A stretch of DNA of 64,000 bases, from contig OX291552.1 of assembly GCA_946406115.1 (NCBI GenBank), forward strand, positions 9,744,836 to 9,808,835, given 5' to 3'. Below are positions 60,101-64,000 of this stretch, piece by piece; within the stretch, counting starts at the first letter, position 1, and each line of letters starts with the position of its first letter. The position numbers and the translations under genes are program-made. Origin of the DNA: Apoda limacodes. Lineage: Eukaryota > Arthropoda > Insecta > Lepidoptera > Limacodidae. The notes beneath the pieces were generated by a model. It was not told the DNA's origin. It searched no databases and saw only the letters and a program-made list of their open reading frames with translations.

Positions 60101-61452
60101 GGGGTTCTTCATGAAAGAAGTTATTAGAGTTTTGAAAGGTCGGCAACGCGCATTACCCCTGGTTTTGCAAGCGTCCATAGGACAAAAAAAGGCACTTACT
60201 ATGAGATTAGCTTCAGGCTGTCAAGTAAGTGTGGTTTAAACAATCCAATACTAACTTAAAAGTTATCCCAAGCTTGAAACTATTGAAATACGTACAAAGT
60301 GGTTGATACATACTGTCAGCTTGATCTAAGTCTGTAGCGATGTTAGACAGTTCTGCGACATACGCTGAGAGCTGCGCTGTAGTGTGCGCCGCCACCATCA
60401 CCGACCGAGACACAGCTTCTTCGTTGCCTTTTATCTGCACGAAAACAAAGATAGGTTTACCATTAATTTCCTAATACATATTTGGTATACCATTTTGATT
60501 CCCGAAGCGAACAGATGGGTATGTGTAGGTGCACACATGTTAAACTTATATATGTAGATTTTTTAAAAACACCGGAAAAAACGGAACCCTTATAGCATAA
60601 CTTTGTTGTTCGTCCGTCTGTCAAGACCCTTCTTTCTCAGGAACGCGTGGAGGTATCAAGCTAAAATTTATATCAAATACTCTCCTGTCCCTTGGAGCTG
60701 TGAAAAAATCGAACTTCTAAGCCAAAGCAATCAAAAGATACAGCCGTTTATACCGCAAATTTTAGAAACTCGCAAGGGAATCAAAACCTACAGGGTAATT
60801 CCTGTGAACTCAGAATCTTGAAATTTGGTACGAAGCAACGTCTTATAGTACAGATAAAGGAAAAATTGAGAAAACCGTAAATTTTTAGTTACATCATATG
60901 ATAAAAATATTTTTAATAATATACAACAACATATAATAAGTTTGCACTCGGTGCGCGAGCCAGACTCGCACTTGGCCGGTTTTTTAGATGTGAAACATCT
61001 ATTGGCGCGCCTTGGCAGTAAAATCGAACCGTATGCCATGGCGGCGAATGGTATGAAACCCTCTCATGCCATCATGCCCCCTCTACGCTGCCGCTCTCGA
61101 CTCCCTTATGTGTGTGTGTGTGTGCATGCGTATACTAGTTGGGGCATCGTTCTACCTTTCCCATATTTGGTACTGTATTGTTCAGTCGTACCGATTTTAT
61201 AAAATTTTTGAAGAGACCGCATCCCAGAAACACCGTAAAATATTAGAGCATCCTTACGCGCCATGGAGTCTGCGCCGCTTGTATTGTTTCTACTTACTTG
61301 ACTTTTTGTGGCCAATTCTTTCAGCGCGTTAGCGGCTAGTTCAGCAGCCATTCGGTTGCTGTCCTGCGCGTTTGACCGCTCCAGCGCTGCAAGCGCTTCA
61401 TTTGTCATCTCTAGTGCCGACTCGGTGGCACTGCTCACCAGTTTACTACGTT
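51122..61452 (-). CDS. HIP1R: HIP1/HIP1R (Sla2)-like clathrin-actin adaptor, 3' part
   Basis: Exons on the - strand: 61452-61298, 60434-60314, 58924-58698, 57828-57587, 51911-51682, 51466-51309, and possibly a tiny last exon 51130-51122. The six firm exons join in phase into 377 codons. This covers a helical segment (TNEALAALERSNAQDSNRMA), then VDDELADMDAAIEEAASQIE, SRAGDSGVKLEVNSKILDAC, NPQWSEGLISAAKAV, HEVAGSTAQLVAASRAR and MESKVRSLELETALDAERAR with RKRHYQLA. This string order is the THATCH (I/LWEQ) F-actin-binding domain and C-terminal latch of HIP1/HIP1R. The lipid-binding ANTH domain and coiled coil must lie beyond the right edge. Family role: couples clathrin-coated pits to actin. Confidence 0.88.
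51309..51466 (-). CDS. HIP1R: HIP1R-like exon: C-terminal latch helix
   Basis: AA completes GAA, then ALDTSALTLTATRRLEMESK to HYQLAQQEE. Acceptor 'gtgatacag'. SALTLTATRRLEM and LRKRHYQLA are strong HIP1-family strings. Confidence 0.88.
51682..51911 (-). CDS. HIP1R: HIP1R-like exon: THATCH domain, C-terminal half
   Basis: G completes GTG, then TSADEAVGSAGRVEGVSAAA to AAALTHEQ plus G. Acceptor 'tatttgtgcag', donor G|gttagt. GC-rich and Ala-rich. HEVAGSTAQLVAASRAR is the conserved core. The Ala/Pro-rich loop replaces charged residues of vertebrate proteins. Confidence 0.88.
52120..53060 (-). mobile_element. CR1-like non-LTR 3' part (family C) in the HIP1R intron
   Basis: - strand: FTLPNVSQRQTCININGE, VNSTVFLGITLDSKL, then LVHDTRLHKISNSFMGQCIH, FYNKVPNKIQNLSISKFKS and KKAYYDISDYVNDKNPWD with a stop at 52417. 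The 3' UTR down to 'caagtcaagtcaagtcaaaa' (52120-52140) is a short tandem tail. Truncated at the 5' side. Confidence 0.82.
53061..53559. other. HIP1R intron, nothing recognised
   Basis: AT-rich, with a short TAC repeat ('ttactactactactactacc') near 53430-53450. Confidence 0.35.
53560..53818 (-). repeat. tRNA-derived SINE in HIP1R intron
   Basis: - strand head 'agcctagttggtagtgtggc' (A box) and 'tgtgggttcgattcccgca' (near-perfect B box), body 'gtatgtatttacaaaaaaaa', 'ctccgttgtctggtaccca', tail to about 53560. The least decayed of the SINE copies here. Confidence 0.8.
54208..54420 (+). repeat. 'agggttccgtat' repeat copy
   Basis: Holds 'tagggttccgtatccaaagg', 'ccgttcgtccgtccgtctg', 'tcacagaagatgtatttcta' and 'gggggctcccatacaacaaa'. 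A second 'ggggggctcccatacaacaa' at 54542 suggests a partial tandem copy. Related to 15232-15484. Confidence 0.7.
54571..57200 (-). repeat. Large compound repeat in HIP1R intron
   Basis: Starts at the left with 'tagcttttgcccgcggcttc', the Helitron-like terminal hairpin on the - strand. Inside, related blocks recur: 'cccgtgggaactcttggtcg' (54665), 'cccacaggaactcttgatca' (55548) and similar at 55665, 55805, 56210 and 56345. A ~110 bp block with 'caaaaacggtgaaacacgtc' occurs at about 56090, 56797 and 56947. No ORF. Confidence 0.6.
55345..55417. repeat. (ACACC)n microsatellite
   Basis: About 14 near-perfect pentanucleotide units, with decayed units on the right to about 55450. The open frame over it (VWCGVVWCG repeats on the - strand) is an artefact. 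Confidence 0.95.
57587..57828 (-). CDS. HIP1R: HIP1R-like exon: THATCH core
   Basis: ELLAASRAGDSGVKLEVNSK to VVFAAKLL plus GT. Acceptor 'aaatgaacag', donor GT|gtgagt. SRAGDSGVKLEVN and WSEGLISAAKAV are diagnostic. Confidence 0.92.
57829..58697 (-). other. HIP1R intron with a non-LTR C-terminal scrap
   Basis: 57829-58240 is AT-rich and unrecognised. 58250-58475 on the + strand reads CRACMEAEETLSHVVLHCK to LYFWMELGWYE-stop, the end of an RNase-H-bearing non-LTR ORF2. Confidence 0.6.
58250..58475 (+). mobile_element. Non-LTR ORF2 C-terminal fragment (Cys/His motif)
   Basis: CxxC...H....C spacing in CRACMEAEETLSHVVLHCKS, then LRNSP-like LLKNPQTIREALNNI and the terminal FWMELGWYE-stop. Typical of I/R1/LOA-type elements and different from families A-C. 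Confidence 0.65.
58698..58924 (-). CDS. HIP1R: HIP1R-like exon: start of THATCH domain
   Basis: AG completes AAG, then LNSASRNMLQSTKQCWES to AAIEEAASQIE, phase 0 end. Acceptor 'ctggttaatag', donor GAG|gtaaaa. DELADMDAAIEEAA corresponds to the upstream helix of the domain. Confidence 0.9.
58925..59675 (-). other. HIP1R intron, mostly AT-rich
   Basis: 59155-59200 contains 'ctcacgcaccgagagttccg', a piece of the ggttccgt repeat. The rest is unrecognised. Confidence 0.4.
59676..60183 (+). mobile_element. Non-LTR family A 3' fragment in HIP1R intron
   Basis: FKSQVRPHMKYCCHFWAGAPG, VQRRSVRIVDDPKLTCRIEP, FYRLYNGWCSDELFDIMPTA, FQRNFLPRTLGL. Ends at 'tttgcaagcgtccatagg', directly before an A run. It lies about 130 bases from the 60314-60434 exon donor and in antisense to the host gene. 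Confidence 0.87.
60314..60434 (-). CDS. HIP1R: HIP1R-like exon: helical segment
   Basis: IKGNEEAVSRSVMVAAHTTA to TDLDQAD plus A. Acceptor 'ttttcgtgcag', donor A|gtatgt. Phases match the neighbours on both sides. Confidence 0.85.
60435..61297 (-). other. HIP1R intron with ggttccgt-type repeat
   Basis: 60560-60985 on the + strand follows the order of this repeat: 'acggaacccttatagcataa', 'gtccgtctgtcaagaccctt', 'tggtacgaagcaacgtctta', ending 'gactcgcacttggccggttt'. 61110-61123 is a short GT run. Confidence 0.55.
61298..61452 (-). CDS. HIP1R: HIP1R-like exon: helical segment (first visible)
   Basis: AA completes a codon, then RSKLVSSATESALEMTNEAL to KELATKSQ. Acceptor 'tttctcactag', donor CAA|gtaagt. 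Its 5' neighbour must lie beyond 64000, because 61500-64000 is repeat. Confidence 0.85.
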
Positions 61453-61761
61453 CTAGTGAGAAAATAAACACAAACTTAATACAGCGATTTTGATTATTGA
61501 TGAAACCGCATTCTTAATTACCCCTTGCGATAATCCGACTCACACTTGACAATTAAAGTAGATAATATATCCTTCCCAAGGTTATACTCAATCTAGCCGT
61601 GAAAAGGCAACAGACAGACAGGCAAAAACCCTTTCGCATTTATAATATCTATCTAAAACCTTTTACCTACGAGCAATTCTTGTATGTATATAATCTGAAT
61701 CTTGGAAACGGCTCTAACGATTTTCATGAAATTTAGTATGCAGTGGGTACAATTTTATAAG
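61453..61761. repeat. Helitron-like fragment and flank
   Basis: 61520-61660 on the - strand contains the 'aatattataaatgcgaaag' and 'tttgcctgtctgtctgttg' start of the repeat seen at 5519. 61680-61760 is another common repeat piece ('ttggaaacggctctaacga'). Confidence 0.55.
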
Positions 61762-64000
61762 TCGTGCCGGTGTATGTATGTTCGTCCGGGAGGATATCTG
61801 CTGTCGCCGCCTTCATAGCCTTGAAGACAGGGACTTGTCGATATTGTGGGTGCGCGTAGATTACGGCGGCCACACTCGTATCTATGCGTGCCTATACAGG
61901 TCTCATAGCGGTGACACGGACGTAACTCGACTCTTCACGCACCTGAGTTTGACAACTGACAAAGTTCTAGAGCAATATCCCACAGCAGAACTAGTTATTT
62001 TGGGAGACTTTAACGCCCACCATCGCGAGTGGCTCAGTTCTCGAACCAATAACTATGCTGGGATATCTGCTTATGAATTTGCTCTGACCTATGGATTCTC
62101 TCAGCTGGTACTTTCTCCAACGAGAACCAGATATAGAGGTACATACGAGCTCCTTACTGGACCTTCTGCTGACTACTCGTCCGGACGGATACTCCGTCTC
62201 AGTGGATGCCCCTCTTGGCTCCTCGGACCGCTGTCTCGTTCGGACTCAAATGTCATGCTCACAACCCGATCCATCTGGGCAAACTAATTGGCGTCTTGTG
62301 TGGCGCTATAAATCGGCAGACTGGAATGGATCGCGAGAATTTTACGCATCGTACCCGTGGTGGCAGATCTGCTTTAACTAAGAAGATCCTGACGTCTGCG
62401 CAGCCGCAGTCACTGAGACAATCCTTGCTGGTATGGAATGCTATATTCCTAACCCGCGAGTAGCTGCCGGCGTCAAAAAACGACCGTGGTTTAATAGGTC
62501 TTGCAGAAAAGCTAAAATTCTTAAGCAAACTGCATATGCTGGCTGGCTTGGACCACGGCTCGTAATAATAAGGATCCGAATATTTCTGAGTTGAAACGCA
62601 AATTAAATGCTGCCTCGAGGTTCAGTAAGAAAGCAACCGCCAGAGCAAAATTCCAATTCATCGGCAAAAAAGGTGGGCGACATGCGAGCTATCCTTCTGG
62701 GAGTCGTGCTTTCTGGTCGCTTGCCAAAGCTGCCGAAGGGAACTTTTGCTAGTCGTCGCTACCACCACTGCGAAAGACTGATGGTGACTTGAGCCATAGT
62801 GCTAAAGAGAAAGCCGATCTACTGGACAGTCTCTTTGCCTCGCAATCGAACATGAACGATGAAGGCGCTGTACCACCTATTATACCGTGGTGCGGTAAGA
62901 CTATGCCGGAAATCTCCATAACGCAGCGGGAGGTCCGGCGGGCGTTGCTTTCTCTAGACGTTCATAAGTCAGGTGGGCCAGACGGTATACCACTAGGCAA
63001 TTTCCGTCTTCATGGAAGACTGCGAATGTGCACCCGGTGCCCAAAAAGGGCGAAAGATCAGATCCATCGAATTACAGGCCTATTACCTCTCTCCTCTCCA
63101 AGGTGATGGAGCGTGTGATCAACACACAGCTTCTAAGATACCTAGAAGTACACAATCTGGTCAGTGACCGTCAATATGGCTTTCGCCACGGTCGCTCGAC
63201 TGGTGACCTTCTAGTGTATCTCACACACCGATGGGCACTAGCCATTGTGAGGCATTGGCATGTAGCCTGGACATAGCGAAGGCGTTCGATCGGGTCTGGC
63301 ACCGGGGTCTTCTATCGAAGTTGCCATCTTAATACGGAGTGCCCGAGGGTTTGTGCAAATGGGTGGCTAGCTTTTTGTCCGGCAGACGCATACGATCCGT
63401 AGTTGACGGTAGTTGCTCTGATAGCATGGACATTAATGCTGGTGTCCCGCAAGGCTCTGTGCTGTCTCCTACGCTGTTTCTACTGCATATCAATGACATG
63501 TTGGACAGCAACAACATACATTGCTATGCAGATGACAGTCCTGGAGACGCTTTTTACACGGGTCGTGCAAACATCCTCGTTCCGTTGTGGAGGAAAACCG
63601 CGGAGAACTTGTGTCTCAAATCGAGACCACACTGACCAAGGTCTCTGACTGGGGACGGGTAAACTTGGTCCGATACAACCCTACAAAGACACAAGTGTGC
63701 GCGTTCACCGCTAAGAAAACTCCATTCATTGTAGTCCCACAATTCCAGAACACTCCCCTCTCCATCTCCAAGAGCATTGGGATCCTTGGTGTCGACATCT
63801 CCAGCGATGTTCAGTTCCAAAATCATTTACAAGATAAGGTGTAGCTGGCGTCCAAAAGACTAGGTGTACTCAACAGAGCGAAGCAGTACTTCACGTCGGG
63901 GCAAAGGTTGTTACTTTACAAGTCGCAAGTTCGTCCCCATCTCTGGGCAGGTGCACCGGGATACCAGCTTGGCCCTTTTGACTCGGTTCAACGACGAGCT
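61762..64000 (+). mobile_element. Non-LTR family A, endonuclease through RT, runs off the right edge
   Basis: Frames in order: FVREDICCRRLHSLEDRDLS, RVDYGGHTRIYACLYRSH, VILGDFNAHHREWLSSRTNN (intact GDFN motif), GSSDRCLVRTQMS in a shifted frame, HKSGGPDGIPL, then NYRPITSLLSKVMERVINTQ, RQYGFRHGRSTGDLLVYL, LDIAKAFDRVWHRGL (about 63267-63310), GVPQGSVLSPTLFLLHI, HCYADDSPGDAFYTGR and FQNTPLSISKSIGILGVDIS. The catalytic YADD is present. At least five frame breaks make it inactive. It starts mid-endonuclease, so it is 5'-truncated. Confidence 0.88.

Overview
The window looks like lepidopteran (moth or butterfly) nuclear DNA. It is AT-rich, its genes are split by GT-AG introns, and it is full of repeats typical of that order: tRNA-derived SINEs whose body carries the 'gaaggaaaacatcgtgagg' block, Helitron-like repeats ending in CTAGT, 'agggttccgtac' repeats, and Jockey, CR1-like, RTE, BEL/Pao, mariner and Harbinger-type elements. 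No prokaryotic operon, CRISPR array or rRNA is visible.

Three host genes can be rebuilt exon by exon. (1) A + strand copper type II monooxygenase of the dopamine beta-hydroxylase family, best read as tyramine beta-hydroxylase (Tbh, octopamine synthesis). Ten exons lie between 3447 and 32056 and join in phase into 562 codons plus a stop; only the short N-terminal part is missing. (2) A small + strand cold-shock-domain gene like CARHSP1 (39714-42367, three exons, 127 aa). (3) The 3' part of a - strand gene like HIP1/HIP1R/Sla2 (about 51122-61452). Its six firm exons encode the end of the coiled region and the actin-binding THATCH (I/LWEQ) domain; its 5' exons lie beyond the right edge.

Layout: 1-3400 holds a truncated non-LTR retrotransposon (here 'family A'), a SINE and Helitron-like repeats. 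3447-10260 holds nine Tbh exons. 10261-29519 is one 19.3 kb Tbh intron filled with a mariner relic, two Harbinger-like elements and a BEL/Pao retrotransposon (17092-29363). One LTR of that BEL was split by a 5.4 kb Jockey element flanked by a 6 bp target-site duplication. 29520-32056 holds the last two Tbh exons around another family A fragment. 32.3-39.6 kb is intergenic, with RTE and CR1-like relics and a perfect hairpin. 39.7-44.6 kb is the cold-shock gene with a probable long 3' UTR. 44.7-51.1 kb is intergenic, with an inverted SINE pair. 51.1-61.5 kb is the HIP1R-like gene with repeat-rich introns. 61.76-64.0 kb is another family A copy, in the opposite orientation to the one at the left edge.

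The three genes have no obvious shared pathway: Tbh makes a neurotransmitter, the CARHSP1-like protein binds RNA or ssDNA, and the HIP1R-like protein links clathrin coats to actin. I did not find a convincing new functional system. The most interesting material is the layered transposon history and several structured non-autonomous elements. All homology statements come from reading the sequence and from family knowledge; no search was run.
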